In this document: positions 40,724-50,298 of the stretch, piece after piece
Layout: each line of letters opens with the position of its first letter
How positions within the stretch are numbered: position 1 is the stretch's first letter
DNA from: SIG440 sp045532055
GTDB lineage: Bacteria; Bacillota; Clostridia; Monoglobales; Monoglobaceae
Assembly (NCBI GenBank): GCA_045532055.1
Contig: JAZSFF010000031.1
Coordinates: forward strand, 1 to 64,000
Direction of reading: 5' to 3'
Length of the DNA stretch: 64,000 bases
Position numbers and translations under genes: made by a program
The notes under the pieces: generated by a model
The model's database searches: none
What the model saw: the letters and a program-made list of their open reading frames with translations, nothing else
Told to the model about the DNA's origin: nothing

Positions 40724-42832
40724 ATGGGTAGGGTTGAATTGCTTGCTCCGGCGGGAAATTTTGAGTGTTTAATCGCTGCAGTGCAGAGTGGTGCAGATGC
40801 GGTTTATATTGCAGGAATCAAATTTGGTGCCAGAAGCTATGCCGACAATTTTGATGAGAGTGCACTGGAGAAAGCGGTTGATTACTGTCATGTCCGTGAT
40901 GTGAAGGTATATGTGACAGTAAATACCCTTGTCCTTGACGATGAGATGCAGGAGTTGTGCGAATACCTTATATTCCTTGCAAAAATTGGTGTTGATGCTA
41001 TTATTGTTCAGGATATGGGTGTTTTGAAAGTGGCACAGGAAATTGTTCCTGAATTGCCGGTTCATGCCAGCACTCAAATGACCATCCATAACGCCGATGG
41101 TGTTAAAGTTTTAAAGAAGTTCGGTATAAGGAGAGTTGTGCTTTCGAGGGAACTTTCCACAGAACAAATACGCAAGATTTCAGAAAGAACAGATATTGAA
41201 CTTGAGGTTTTTGCACATGGTGCTTTGTGTATGTGTTATTCAGGACAATGTCTGCTCAGCAGTATAATAGGAAGTCGTTCAGGAAACCGTGGCAAGTGTG
41301 CCCAACCCTGCCGATTGCAATACCGCATTAATGATTTAAAGCATAAGGCGTTTTATATGAGTCTTAAGGATTTATGTAGCCTTAAACATCTCCATGAACT
41401 CATTGATGCAGGTGTGGCATCTTTCAAAATTGAGGGAAGAATGAAAGGTCCTGCTTATGTTGCGGCAGTTGTGGGGATTTACAGAAAATACATTGACAAT
41501 CCACACGAAAAAATTGATTACAGGGATATTGAGCTGCTGGATAAGATTTTCAACCGAGGGGGACTTACAGATGGGTATTTAACCGGCAACAAGGGCGTTG
41601 AAATGTTTGCACTTAATAAACCTGAAAATCCGTATCGCAAGGGAAGTAATACCTTAGAAAAGGAACTTCTGGCATCAGTTGCAAAAGAAAATATTAAAAA
41701 GAAACTCAATGCCAAAATTATCATAAAAGAGAACCAGAAGCCTGTTATGGAAGTGGATGACGAAAAAGTTTTTGTACAGTATATTCATAACAAGTTGCCG
41801 GAAAAGGCTATTAAAACCGCTGTTTGTGAGGGTACGGTTGTTTCGCAGATAGAAAAAACAGGTGGAACTTCCTTTGAATTCAGCAATATTTCGGTGCAAC
41901 TGGATGATGGTTTGTTTATTTCTGCGGGTGAATTGAACAAGATAAGACGTGAAGCCCTTGAAAAGTTCAGCTCTGAGTTGATACGGTATTTCAAAAGAGA
42001 GATTGCGGAGACTGAGCCAGAACAAATATCTGGGAAAAAGTTTGATAATAATAGTTATGTCTGTGAGGTTACAACTGTTGAACAGCTTAAAGCGGTGGTT
42101 GATATGCCCTTTGATAAGTTTTATATACCCTTGTGGGTTATTGAAAAAGAACATGATATAACTGACAAAATAAAAAACAAAGCAGTTATTGTATTGCCCG
42201 CAATTCTTACAGATATACAACAAAATATGGTTGTTTCAAAGTGTTTAAAGTTGCTTGAATCTGGATACGACGGCGTTATGATTCATAACATATCTCTGGT
42301 TGACAAGTTTGAGGAATATAGTGTTTATGGCGGATTCAGACTTAATGTTTTCAACAGTTATTCCCTTAAATTTTTAAGCAGCCTGAAGTTGAAGACAATA
42401 GAACTTTCGCCTGAACTTACACTGAAACAAATAAAGGATATGACAAAGACGTCTCCTGTACAGGTCATGGTATACGGAAGGTTACCCATTATGGTGACAG
42501 AAAATTGTATTATAAAAAATGGCGATTCTTGTCCATGCAATGGAGATAATAGTATAACCGACCGTATGGGAATGAGCTTTCCTGTAATAAAAGATGGTGA
42601 CATTTGCAGAAGTGTAATTTTAAACTGCAAAAGGACATTTATGGCTTTTGATATAGATAAAATGAAAAAAGCAGGGATTAATTGTTTTAGGATTTATTTT
42701 ACAGATGAGACAGTGGAGGAGTGCAGGAGAATTTGTGACACATTTCTGTTTGACGGAGACTTCAGACCCACGAATTTCACAAACGGACATTTTTTTAAAG
42801 GTGTGGCAAAACAGGAGGGAAACAAAACATGA
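40724..42832 (+). CDS. U32 family peptidase/RlhA-like protein
   Basis: A 702-residue protein with the U32 TIM-barrel core: LLAPAGNFECLIAAVQSGADAVYI, VHASTQMTIHN, and the U32 signature (in part ELEVFAHGALCMCYSGQCLLSS, about 162-183) with GNRGKCAQPCRLQY. The conserved Cys cluster suggests an Fe-S site as in RlhA, TrhP and UbiU/V relatives. A DUF3656-like C-terminal part follows. Related proteins hydroxylate tRNA or rRNA rather than cleave peptides, so the peptidase name is historical. The last 4 bp overlap the NusG-II gene. Confidence 0.88.
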   Translation: MGRVELLAPAGNFECLIAAVQSGADAVYIAGIKFGARSYADNFDESALEKAVDYCHVRDVKVYVTVNTLVLDDEMQELCEYLIFLAKIGVDAIIVQDMGVLKVAQEIVPELPVHASTQMTIHNADGVKVLKKFGIRRVVLSRELSTEQIRKISERTDIELEVFAHGALCMCYSGQCLLSSIIGSRSGNRGKCAQPCRLQYRINDLKHKAFYMSLKDLCSLKHLHELIDAGVASFKIEGRMKGPAYVAAVVGIYRKYIDNPHEKIDYRDIELLDKIFNRGGLTDGYLTGNKGVEMFALNKPENPYRKGSNTLEKELLASVAKENIKKKLNAKIIIKENQKPVMEVDDEKVFVQYIHNKLPEKAIKTAVCEGTVVSQIEKTGGTSFEFSNISVQLDDGLFISAGELNKIRREALEKFSSELIRYFKREIAETEPEQISGKKFDNNSYVCEVTTVEQLKAVVDMPFDKFYIPLWVIEKEHDITDKIKNKAVIVLPAILTDIQQNMVVSKCLKLLESGYDGVMIHNISLVDKFEEYSVYGGFRLNVFNSYSLKFLSSLKLKTIELSPELTLKQIKDMTKTSPVQVMVYGRLPIMVTENCIIKNGDSCPCNGDNSITDRMGMSFPVIKDGDICRSVILNCKRTFMAFDIDKMKKAGINCFRIYFTDETVEECRRICDTFLFDGDFRPTNFTNGHFFKGVAKQEGNKT

Positions 42833-43209
42833 TTACACGTTGGGATAAGGTTGTAATCGTCTCTGTTCTGGTTTTTGCAGCTATGGTTTATTTGATGTTT
42901 GCAAGTGTTTTGTGGAACGGACAGCCAGAATTGGTGGAGATTTTTGTTGACGGAGAAAGGTATGCGTCTTACAGTTTTGCCGAAATTTCAGGGACTAAAT
43001 CTGTTGAGATTGATACGGAACACGGAAATAATGTTCTTGAAATAACAAATAAGGGTGCACGGATGACTGATAGTTCTTGTCCTGACAAAGTTGATGTGTT
43101 ATGTGGTGAGATATCAAAACCGGGACAGATGATAGTTTGCATACCTAATAGAGTTTCTGTGAAAATAATTGGAAAAAAGAAATTAAACGTTGATAAGGTG
43201 ACATACTAA
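42829..43209 (+). CDS. NusG domain II-containing membrane-anchored protein
   Basis: A 126-residue protein with one N-terminal TM helix (about 8-28) and an extracytoplasmic NusG-domain-II-like beta fold (EIFVDGERYASYSF..., ending QMIVCIPNRVSVKI). The Cys residues of the family (SSCPDK, VLCGEI, VCIP) are present. Function is not established; it is commonly next to Gx transporter genes, as here. ATGA overlap with U32 and a 1-bp overlap with the next gene. Confidence 0.85.
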   Translation: MITRWDKVVIVSVLVFAAMVYLMFASVLWNGQPELVEIFVDGERYASYSFAEISGTKSVEIDTEHGNNVLEITNKGARMTDSSCPDKVDVLCGEISKPGQMIVCIPNRVSVKIIGKKKLNVDKVTY

Positions 43210-43739
43210 TGAAGAGGAACAGTTACACTCCGGGGAAAATTGGCATTATGGCATTATTTGTGTCATTGGGGATAATTCTTCAATATGTGGAAAGCAGAAT
43301 TGTGATTACAGCTGTGCCCGGGGGCAAACTTGGTCTTTGTAATATTATCTCTATCATAAATATTTTTATGTTTGGTGGCAAAAATGCCATGGTAATCGCT
43401 CTTGTTAGAGCTTTTTTAGGAACATTCTTAACCGGCGGTGTTACTGCTTTGCCTTACAGCATGGCGGGGGCATTGTTTTCAACTTTGTCCATGTGCCTTG
43501 CCAAAAGATATGTATATTCCAAAATCAGTATGGTTGGCATGAGTGTGATTGGTGCATCGGTTCATAATCTATCCCAACTTTGTGTGGCGGCAGTTGTTTT
43601 GTCGTCTCCATATATTTTCTCATACTTGCCCATGCTTCTGCTGATGGCGGTGGCAAGCGGTATCGTTACCGGAATAGGGGCACAAGTTCTGGGTAAAAGA
43701 ATTTTAAAAGACGGTGATATAATATGCAAAAGACGATAA
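43209..43739 (+). CDS. Gx transporter family protein
   Basis: A 176-residue membrane protein with about five hydrophobic segments. The signature region GGKLGLCNIISIINIFMFGGKNA (about 38-60) and FLGTFLTGGVTALPYSMAGALFS are typical of the family formerly called heptaprenyl diphosphate synthase component I. It resembles small substrate-binding ECF-type membrane units. Substrate unknown. Overlaps maf by 16 bp. Confidence 0.85.
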   Translation: MKRNSYTPGKIGIMALFVSLGIILQYVESRIVITAVPGGKLGLCNIISIINIFMFGGKNAMVIALVRAFLGTFLTGGVTALPYSMAGALFSTLSMCLAKRYVYSKISMVGMSVIGASVHNLSQLCVAAVVLSSPYIFSYLPMLLLMAVASGIVTGIGAQVLGKRILKDGDIICKRR

Positions 43740-44314
43740 TTCTTGCATCAAACTCTCCAAGACGCAAGGAATTGCTCAATATGTTGAATCTAGATTTTCA
43801 GGTAATTGCGGACAATATGCCTGAACCAGTTGACAAGGAATTGTCGCCACATGATTTGGTTTGTGGACTTGCGAGATTTAAGGGTGAAAATGTAATAAGA
43901 AACCTCCACGATACAATAGATGCTGTGGTTATAGCAGCAGATACTGTTGTGGCTGTTGAGGATAAAGTTTTGGGCAAGCCCAAGGATGTAGAGGATGCAG
44001 AAAGAATGCTTGTAGAGCTTAGCGGAAGATCACACTTTGTATATACAGGCGTTTATGTAGAGGATATCTGCACAAAAAAGTCAGTCAGTTTTTGTGAAAA
44101 AACAGAAGTATTTTTCAAAAAACTTGACATAAGCGAGATTAAAGATTATATTAATACTGGGGAATCAATGGATAAGGCAGGGGCCTATGGAATACAGAAC
44201 CTGGGCTCGTTGTTTGTGGAAAAAATCAACGGAGATTATTTCAATGTTGTAGGGTTGCCTGTTTCAAAATTGTGTCAAGTTCTTAAAGAGAAATTTGATA
44301 TAAAAATTTTTTAG
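43724..44314 (+). CDS. maf: Maf family nucleotide pyrophosphatase
   Basis: A 196-residue protein with the Maf start TIILASNSPRRKELL and the catalytic region VVIAADTVVAVEDKVLGKPKD, followed by GRSHFVYTGV and GAYGIQNLG. Members hydrolyse dTTP/UTP or modified nucleotides and can inhibit septation. Position directly upstream of mreB is the classical B. subtilis arrangement. Confidence 0.94.
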   Translation: MQKTIILASNSPRRKELLNMLNLDFQVIADNMPEPVDKELSPHDLVCGLARFKGENVIRNLHDTIDAVVIAADTVVAVEDKVLGKPKDVEDAERMLVELSGRSHFVYTGVYVEDICTKKSVSFCEKTEVFFKKLDISEIKDYINTGESMDKAGAYGIQNLGSLFVEKINGDYFNVVGLPVSKLCQVLKEKFDIKIF

Positions 44315-44352
44315 TATAATTTGGAAATATTTACATAAGGAGTGTTGTTATT

Positions 44353-45351
44353 ATGGCAAGCGAAATTGGAATTGATTTGGGTACTTCCAATACTATTATT
44401 TATCTCAAGGGTAAGGGTATTGTTGTGAACGAGCCTACTGTTGTTGCAGTAAGCCGTCAAAACGGCAAAATACTGTCAATAGGTAAGGAAGCCGGTGAAA
44501 TGCTGGGCAGAACTCCTGCTGATATTTGTGCTGTTACACCTATAAAAGGCGGAGTGATTGCAAATTTTGACATAACAGTCGCAATGCTTAAGTATTTTAT
44601 CAAAAAGGCTATAGGTGCATCTATTCTGAAACCAAAGGCAGTTGTATGTATTCCTTCACATATTACAGATGTTGAAAAACGTGCAGTGAGAGATGCTGTT
44701 CTTGCCGCAGGGGTTAAGGAAGTATTTTTGGTTGAAAAATCAATGGCAGCGGCAATCGGTGCAGGTATATCTGTCAATGCACCTGTTGGTTCTATGATAG
44801 TTGATATTGGCGGCGGAACAACAGAGATTGCAGTTGTTTCCCTGGGCGGAATTGTTACAACTCAGAGTCTTAAAGTTGCCAGTCATACTTTGGATAATGA
44901 TATAATTCAGTATATGAAGAGAAACCATAATCTCATTATAGGTAATATAACTGCAGAAGAGGTTAAAAAAGAGGTTGGTTCTGCTTGTTCACTTAAAGAA
45001 GAATTGTCACTTACAATCAAAGGCAGAGACCTTGTATCCGGACTTCCCAGAACTGCAACAGTTACATCTGAGGAAATCAGAGAGGCTATTCAGGAGAGTC
45101 TTGCTGCAATAATTGATGGAATTAAAGCAGTACTTGAAAAAACACCGCCTGAACTGGCAGCAGATATCTTTGAGTCAGGAATTGTTCTTACCGGTGGTGG
45201 TGCAATCTTAAAAGGATTGGGCAAACTTATAAATGTACATACACAGATTCCTATCTTTATGGCAGAGTTGCCATCGGAATGTGTGGCAATCGGTGCGGGA
45301 AAAACACTTGAAGAAGTTAAAACTTTGCATTCGATTATTATTGCGGACTAA
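44353..45351 (+). CDS. mreB: Rod-shape determining protein MreB
   Basis: A 332-residue bacterial actin. Phosphate-1 motif GIDLGTSNTIIYLKGKGIV (about 6-24), phosphate-2 MIVDIGGGTTEIAVVSLGGIV (about 153-173) and the adenosine motif GIVLTGGGAILKGL near 275 are intact. It forms membrane-bound filaments guiding lateral wall synthesis. It heads the mreB-mreC-mreD-PBP2 block. Confidence 0.96.
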   Translation: MASEIGIDLGTSNTIIYLKGKGIVVNEPTVVAVSRQNGKILSIGKEAGEMLGRTPADICAVTPIKGGVIANFDITVAMLKYFIKKAIGASILKPKAVVCIPSHITDVEKRAVRDAVLAAGVKEVFLVEKSMAAAIGAGISVNAPVGSMIVDIGGGTTEIAVVSLGGIVTTQSLKVASHTLDNDIIQYMKRNHNLIIGNITAEEVKKEVGSACSLKEELSLTIKGRDLVSGLPRTATVTSEEIREAIQESLAAIIDGIKAVLEKTPPELAADIFESGIVLTGGGAILKGLGKLINVHTQIPIFMAELPSECVAIGAGKTLEEVKTLHSIIIAD

Positions 45352-45376
45352 TATTTTGTGAGAGGAGATACATCTT

Positions 45377-46216
45377 TTGAAAAAGCTTTTTAAGAACAGA
45401 TGTGTTTTCGGACTTATAGTTGTTGTTATAGTTTTGAGTATCGTTATTGGTGTGGTTAATGCTGTGAATTCTGATGTCAAGTTCACAGAAAATGTTTTTC
45501 AGGTTATCATCACTCCGGTGCAAAGATTGTTGACAAAAGCGGGGAGTGGAGTTTCTAATTTCTTTGGTTATTTTTCAAATATGGATAAGCTGAAGGACGA
45601 AATTTCCAGATTAGAAAAAGAGAACAAGGAACTTGGGTCAGAACTGAATAAAAGTGAAATCAGTATTCGTGAAAATGAGGAACTAAGAAAATTGCTGGGA
45701 TTAAAGGAATCATATCCCGAACTGGAGCTTGAGTCTGCTGAAATTGTTGCACGTGACCCAATAAACTGGTATAACACGTTTACAATAGATAAGGGGGCTG
45801 TTCATGGCGTGGCTATCAATCAGGCTGTCATTTCTGTGGATAAATCTCTTGTTGGCAGAATATGCGAAGTGGGAACAACCTGGTCAAAGGTTATGACAAT
45901 TAATGACCCGGGTCATGCTGCTGGTGCAGAAGTGGTAAGGTCGGGTGAATACGGAATTGTCGAGGGAGATTCTGCTTTGGCTATTGACGGGAACTGCAGA
46001 CTTTCTTTTGTGTCTAAAAATGCTAATATAATTGTTGGAGACAAGGTTGTTACATCAGGATTGGGTGGTGTTTATCCAAAAGGACTTTCTGTGGGAAAGG
46101 TTTTGGAAATACGCCCCGATGTCCAGGGAATTTCGCAATATGCTGTTATAAGTCCTGACGCAAACATTGAGAAATTAAAAGCGGTATTCATTATAAAAAA
46201 TGATATGGATATTTAA
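45377..46216 (+). CDS. mreC: Rod-shape determining protein MreC
   Basis: A 279-residue protein starting at a TTG after GAGAGGAGA. One N-terminal TM helix (about 11-29), a coiled coil (about 70-105) and an extracytoplasmic beta domain with VIVARDPINWYNTFTIDKGAVHGV-like core and VTSGLGGVYPKGLSVGKV. It links MreB filaments to the PBP2 synthase on the outside. Confidence 0.93.
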   Translation: MKKLFKNRCVFGLIVVVIVLSIVIGVVNAVNSDVKFTENVFQVIITPVQRLLTKAGSGVSNFFGYFSNMDKLKDEISRLEKENKELGSELNKSEISIRENEELRKLLGLKESYPELELESAEIVARDPINWYNTFTIDKGAVHGVAINQAVISVDKSLVGRICEVGTTWSKVMTINDPGHAAGAEVVRSGEYGIVEGDSALAIDGNCRLSFVSKNANIIVGDKVVTSGLGGVYPKGLSVGKVLEIRPDVQGISQYAVISPDANIEKLKAVFIIKNDMDI

Positions 46217-46239
46217 AAAAAACGGAAAGGTTGGGTAAA

Positions 46240-46749
46240 ATGAGGACTACCATGCACGGGGCTTTTTTGATTGTGTTTTCTATACTTCAGTCCACGTGGC
46301 TTAATTCTATAGCGATTCTTAATGTAAAACCTAATCTGTTTCTTGTTTATGTCATTATTATATGCTGCTTTTGCAATCGTATTGAGGGGGCAACTTTAGG
46401 GTTTGTTTTTGGGCTTGTGCTTGATATATTAATCGGCAGATTTTGGGGCATGAACGCTGTTCTAGGAATGCTTGCGGGGTTCTTTATAGCTCATGCATGT
46501 GAAAGAGTTTTAGGAAATAATAATATATTGATTATTGTTCTGATAGTATTGATTGGCTCCTTTGTATATGAAAGTATATATTATTTTCTCTCATATTTGT
46601 TTTCTGAAAACTTAAATTTTAAAACCGCAATTTTCAGGATTCTTTTTCCTGAAAGTTTATATAATGCAGTTGCAGCCCTGCCTGTATATTTTTTGGCAGC
46701 AAGATTTATAAAACGACTCTACATTGATAAGGGTGAAAATATTGGATAA
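46240..46749 (+). CDS. mreD: Rod-shape determining protein MreD
   Basis: About 169 residues from the ATG at 46240, 9 bp after GGAAAGG; an in-frame TTG at 46231 sits against that box. The product has four to five TM helices with the conserved motif KPNLFLVYVIIICCF and EGATLGFVFGLVLDILIG. Its last 8 bp overlap the PBP2 start. Confidence 0.9.
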   Translation: MRTTMHGAFLIVFSILQSTWLNSIAILNVKPNLFLVYVIIICCFCNRIEGATLGFVFGLVLDILIGRFWGMNAVLGMLAGFFIAHACERVLGNNNILIIVLIVLIGSFVYESIYYFLSYLFSENLNFKTAIFRILFPESLYNAVAALPVYFLAARFIKRLYIDKGENIG

Positions 46750-48778
46750 AAAAGGTTTGAGGGCACGATTTATTTTTATATTTTGCTTTCTTGCCGTGTT
46801 CACAGCGTTTTGCGTGGCACGGCTTTTTAGCCTGCAGATTGTTCATGGTGATGAATATAAGGAAAAGGCGGAAAATCGCCTTGTGCGTGCATATCCCATT
46901 AAAGCACCCAGAGGTGAAATGCTGGACAGATACGGGAGGCCTATGGTCACCAACAGCATGGGTTATTATGTCCAGATTCAAAACATCAGTAGGGACGACA
47001 ATGTGCTGAATGAGACCATATACAATCTTATAAAGATTTTTGAAACGGATAACACAGAGTATGTAGATGAGTTTCCAATAACAGGCGTTCCGTATAAGTT
47101 TGATTTTAAAAACGGCAAAAATACGCAAGAAGCAATTAAAAAGTGGAAAAAAGAAAATGACCTGAAAGACTTTGAAACAGCAGAAGATGTGATGGAGTAT
47201 TATTCTGAAAAATATGATATTGACGAAGAGTATACGGCACAGGATGCAAGGAATATTGTTGCGGTTCGTTATACTATGGAGATAAAAAATTTCAGTGTAA
47301 TGAACCCATACACCTTTGGAAATGACATAACTATGGAAACTGTTCAGAAAATAAAAGAACGGTCTTATGAATTGGGTGGTGTAAGCGTTGAGATTGAGCC
47401 GGTGCGTGAATATGTAAACGGAACAATGGCAGCACATATATTGGGTCGTACAGATATTATTTATAAAGAAGAATATGACGAACTCAAAGACCAGGGATAT
47501 GGCATGAATGATATAATAGGCAAAGACGGTCTTGAAAAAGTTCTTGAAAAATACCTAAAAGGGACAGATGGGTATAAAAGAGTTGAACAGACAAAAGCGG
47601 GTTCTCTTTCGCAAACATTGAGTATCAAGCCTGCCGAGACAGAAAATTTTGCAATTCTTACCATAGATTCCGTTCTTCAAGGCGTGACAGAAAAATCTCT
47701 TGCAGAGAACATTGAGGCAACAAGAAACGAAAGGGGGTTTGACTGTTTCAGCGGGGCTGCTGTTGCTGTGGAAATAGCTACAGGAGATGTGTTGGCAATG
47801 GCGTCGTTGCCCGGTTATCACCCGACGGAATACACAAAAAAATACAATGAATTATTTAACAACCCTCAAAATCCTTTGCTTAACAGAGCATTGGGCGGAG
47901 CGTACACGCCAGGGTCAACATTTAAACCACTAACATCTATTGCGGCTCTGGAAGAGGGCATAATCACTCCCAGTACAAAAATTGAAGATTTAGGTGTTTA
48001 TAAGTATTATGCGCCCTCATATCAGCCAACGTGTCTTATTTGGAAGAATACGGGCGAAACACATGGTTTGATTAATGTATCTGAGGCAATTGGCGTTTCG
48101 TGCAACTATTTCTTTTATGATGTAGGGCGAAGACTTACCATTGACAAAATTTCACACTATGCCAAAGGGTTTGGATTGGGTCAAACTACCGGTATTGAGC
48201 TTGCGGAATCCGAGGGGATTGTTGCCAGCAAGGAGTTCAGGGAGTCAAGGAATATGGAATGGTATCCGGGTGATACTTTGCAGGCGGCCATTGGTCAGTC
48301 TGACAACATGTTTACCCCTGCACAGCTTGCCAGTTATGTAAGTACAATAATCAACAAAGGAAACCGCTATGCATTGCATCTTGTAAAAGACGTAAGAAAC
48401 TATAAAACAGGGGAAATTGTATATAAAAACGAACCATATTTGATTTCCAAGTTTGAAATTTCGGATTCCACAGTTGAAGCTGTCAAAGATGGAATGAGGC
48501 GTGTTACTGAAGATGGAACTGCAAAAGCTGTATTTGAAGATTTTCCCATTGCTGTAGGCGGAAAGACCGGTACGGCAGAAGTCAGCAACGGAAGTGACAC
48601 CGTACTTTTTGTAGGTTTTGCCCCGTATGACAACCCCAAAATTGCTGTTGCAGTTGTCCTGGAACACGGTGCAACCAGCAGATATGCTGCCCAGGTTGCA
48701 AGAGATATGTTTGAACAATATCTGGGACTCTATGATGTGGTTGATGAGATTGAACCTGTGAATGTGCTTTTAAAATAA
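46742..48778 (+). CDS. mrdA: Penicillin-binding protein 2 (class B transpeptidase)
   Basis: About 678 residues from a TTG at 46742, 6 bp after AAGGGTG; earlier in-frame TTG and GTG codons lie on or before that box. One N-terminal TM helix (about 8-28), a PBP dimerisation domain with the KAPRGEMLDRYGRPM motif and the transpeptidase domain with Ser392 in GSTFKPL, the SCN triad in GVSCNYF and KTG in GGKTGTAEV. It cross-links lateral-wall peptidoglycan with MreBCD. RodA, its usual glycosyltransferase partner, is not in the window. Confidence 0.95.
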   Translation: MDKKGLRARFIFIFCFLAVFTAFCVARLFSLQIVHGDEYKEKAENRLVRAYPIKAPRGEMLDRYGRPMVTNSMGYYVQIQNISRDDNVLNETIYNLIKIFETDNTEYVDEFPITGVPYKFDFKNGKNTQEAIKKWKKENDLKDFETAEDVMEYYSEKYDIDEEYTAQDARNIVAVRYTMEIKNFSVMNPYTFGNDITMETVQKIKERSYELGGVSVEIEPVREYVNGTMAAHILGRTDIIYKEEYDELKDQGYGMNDIIGKDGLEKVLEKYLKGTDGYKRVEQTKAGSLSQTLSIKPAETENFAILTIDSVLQGVTEKSLAENIEATRNERGFDCFSGAAVAVEIATGDVLAMASLPGYHPTEYTKKYNELFNNPQNPLLNRALGGAYTPGSTFKPLTSIAALEEGIITPSTKIEDLGVYKYYAPSYQPTCLIWKNTGETHGLINVSEAIGVSCNYFFYDVGRRLTIDKISHYAKGFGLGQTTGIELAESEGIVASKEFRESRNMEWYPGDTLQAAIGQSDNMFTPAQLASYVSTIINKGNRYALHLVKDVRNYKTGEIVYKNEPYLISKFEISDSTVEAVKDGMRRVTEDGTAKAVFEDFPIAVGGKTGTAEVSNGSDTVLFVGFAPYDNPKIAVAVVLEHGATSRYAAQVARDMFEQYLGLYDVVDEIEPVNVLLK

Positions 48779-48821
48779 GGACACCGTGAGGAGAAAGTTT
48801 TATTTAAATTCAAATAATGCT

Positions 48822-48850
48822 TTGACATTTATAGTGTTTTATGCTAATAT
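48822..48850 (+). promoter_or_regulatory. Promoter of minD
   Basis: TTGACA at 48822-48827, a 17-bp spacer and TAATAT at 48845-48850. Confidence 0.75.
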
Positions 48851-48886
48851 GTGAAAAAGATATTTATAATTTGTGGAGGCTTTTTA

Positions 48887-49672
48887 ATGTCAGAGGTAAT
48901 AGTCGTAACTTCCGGCAAAGGTGGTGTAGGAAAAACCACCACAACCGCTAATTTAGGTGTTGGCCTTGCAAAGCTTGGCAAAAAGGTTGTATTGCTTGAT
49001 ACAGATATCGGTCTTCGGAATCTGGATGTTGCATTGGGTATTGAAAATCGGGTTGTTTATGACCTGGTGGATATTGTTACCGGTGTTTGTGAAATAAAAA
49101 AAGCTATTATTAAACATAGAACTGTTGAGGGGTTGTTTGTTATTCCTGCGGCACAAGCCACGGATAAAGATGCTGTTTCTGTTGAACAGATGAGAAAACT
49201 TTGTGAAGAGTTGAAACAGGAATATGATTTTGTTTTGATTGACTGCCCGGCAGGGATTGAACAAGGTTTCAGGAATGCTGCTGCAGGAGCAGACAAGGCG
49301 TTGATTGTGACTATCCCGATGCTTTCTGCTGTCCGTGATGCCGACAGGGTTGTGGGATTGTTGGAAGAGATGGGTATTAATCAGCATTATGTAATTATCA
49401 ATAAGATTCGCCCTGAATTGATGCGACGTGGAGATATGATGACCATTGATGAAGTCATAAATCTTATTGACATTGACCTTATAGGAATAATTCCAGATGC
49501 AGAGGATGTGCTTGTTTCGGCAAACAAAGGCGAAACTGTAGTGGCAAATCCAAAATCAACAACGGGACAGTGCTATCGCAATATAGCACAGAGGCTTACA
49601 GGAGGAAATGTTCCCCTTATGGAATTTGGCAGGAAGGGATTATTTAAAAGATTCAAAAAAACGAAAAAGTAG
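48887..49672 (+). CDS. minD: Septum site-determining ATPase MinD
   Basis: 261 residues from the ATG at 48887 (GTGGAGG 7 bp upstream); an in-frame GTG... start at 48851 precedes the promoter -10 end and was rejected. Deviant Walker A SGKGGVGKTTT (9-19), DTDIGLRNLD and the Walker B-like FVLIDCPAGIE. The C-terminal basic amphipathic tail RKGLFKRFKKTKK is the membrane-targeting sequence. It blocks polar division with MinC. Neither minC nor minE is beside it, unlike the usual clostridial minC-minD-minE order. Confidence 0.95.
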   Translation: MSEVIVVTSGKGGVGKTTTTANLGVGLAKLGKKVVLLDTDIGLRNLDVALGIENRVVYDLVDIVTGVCEIKKAIIKHRTVEGLFVIPAAQATDKDAVSVEQMRKLCEELKQEYDFVLIDCPAGIEQGFRNAAAGADKALIVTIPMLSAVRDADRVVGLLEEMGINQHYVIINKIRPELMRRGDMMTIDEVINLIDIDLIGIIPDAEDVLVSANKGETVVANPKSTTGQCYRNIAQRLTGGNVPLMEFGRKGLFKRFKKTKK

Positions 49673-49718
49673 TTTAAAACAATAGAAAAAATGATTGCTA
49701 ACAAATAGGAGGCTGCAA

Positions 49719-50129
49719 ATGAACATAGCGTTGATAGCACATGATAAGAAAAAGGAATTGATGGTGGATTTTTGTATTGCGTATAAGGGAATTCTTAAAA
49801 AGCACAACCTCTGTGCTACTGGAACAACAGGCAGTCTTATTATTGATGCGACAGGATTGAATGTCAATTTGTTCTTGTCGGGACCCCAGGGCGGAGACCA
49901 ACAAATTGGTGCAAGAATTGCTTATAATGAAATAGATTTAGTTTTATTTTTCCGTGACCCCCTTACAGCCCAGCCTCATGAACCTGATGTGTCAGCTTTG
50001 TTCAGATTGTGTGACGTCCACAATATTCCGCTTGCAACCAACAGTGCTACAGCGGAAGTTATGATAAGAGGTCTGGAACGTGGAGACCTTGATTGGCGTG
50101 ATATCGTCAACCCCAAAAGCCAGCATTAA
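49719..50129 (+). CDS. mgsA: Methylglyoxal synthase
   Basis: 136 residues from the ATG at 49719, with ATAGGAGG upstream; the family N-terminus is MNIALIAHDKKKELM. Conserved ATGTTGSLI, LSGPQGGDQQIGARIA and LFFRDPLTAQPHEPD with the catalytic Asp and His. It converts dihydroxyacetone phosphate to methylglyoxal and phosphate as a glycolytic bypass. Often found near the mre/min block in Clostridia. Confidence 0.95.
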   Translation: MNIALIAHDKKKELMVDFCIAYKGILKKHNLCATGTTGSLIIDATGLNVNLFLSGPQGGDQQIGARIAYNEIDLVLFFRDPLTAQPHEPDVSALFRLCDVHNIPLATNSATAEVMIRGLERGDLDWRDIVNPKSQH

Positions 50130-50181
50130 TATTGACGGGTTTTATAAAAATAGAAATTTATGAAAAATTTTGAAAAAACAC

Positions 50182-50210
50182 TTGCAATTCACAAAGAAGT
50201 GTGATATACT
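50182..50210 (+). promoter_or_regulatory. Promoter of rplS
   Basis: TTGCAA at 50182-50187, a 17-bp spacer and TATACT at 50205-50210. Confidence 0.75.
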
Positions 50211-50216
50211 TTGTAA

Positions 50217-50284
50217 GTTGATTATGGGTAGTCCTCTGCTTATACCTTATCTGGAAGGTAATATGGTATGAATGCCTGAAATAG
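50217..50284 (+). promoter_or_regulatory. Possible L19 leader RNA
   Basis: The leader of rplS can fold into nested stems: ATACC...GGTAT enclosing a CTT/AAG pairing, with further pairing at the base. An autoregulatory L19 leader occurs at this place in other Bacillota. I judge by position and foldability only. Confidence 0.4.
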
Positions 50285-50298
50285 AAAGGATGTAAAAT

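Noticed and set aside
48851..48886. An N-terminally longer MinD
   Set aside because: The extra codons begin 1 bp after the -10 box of the minD promoter and precede the good ribosome binding site.
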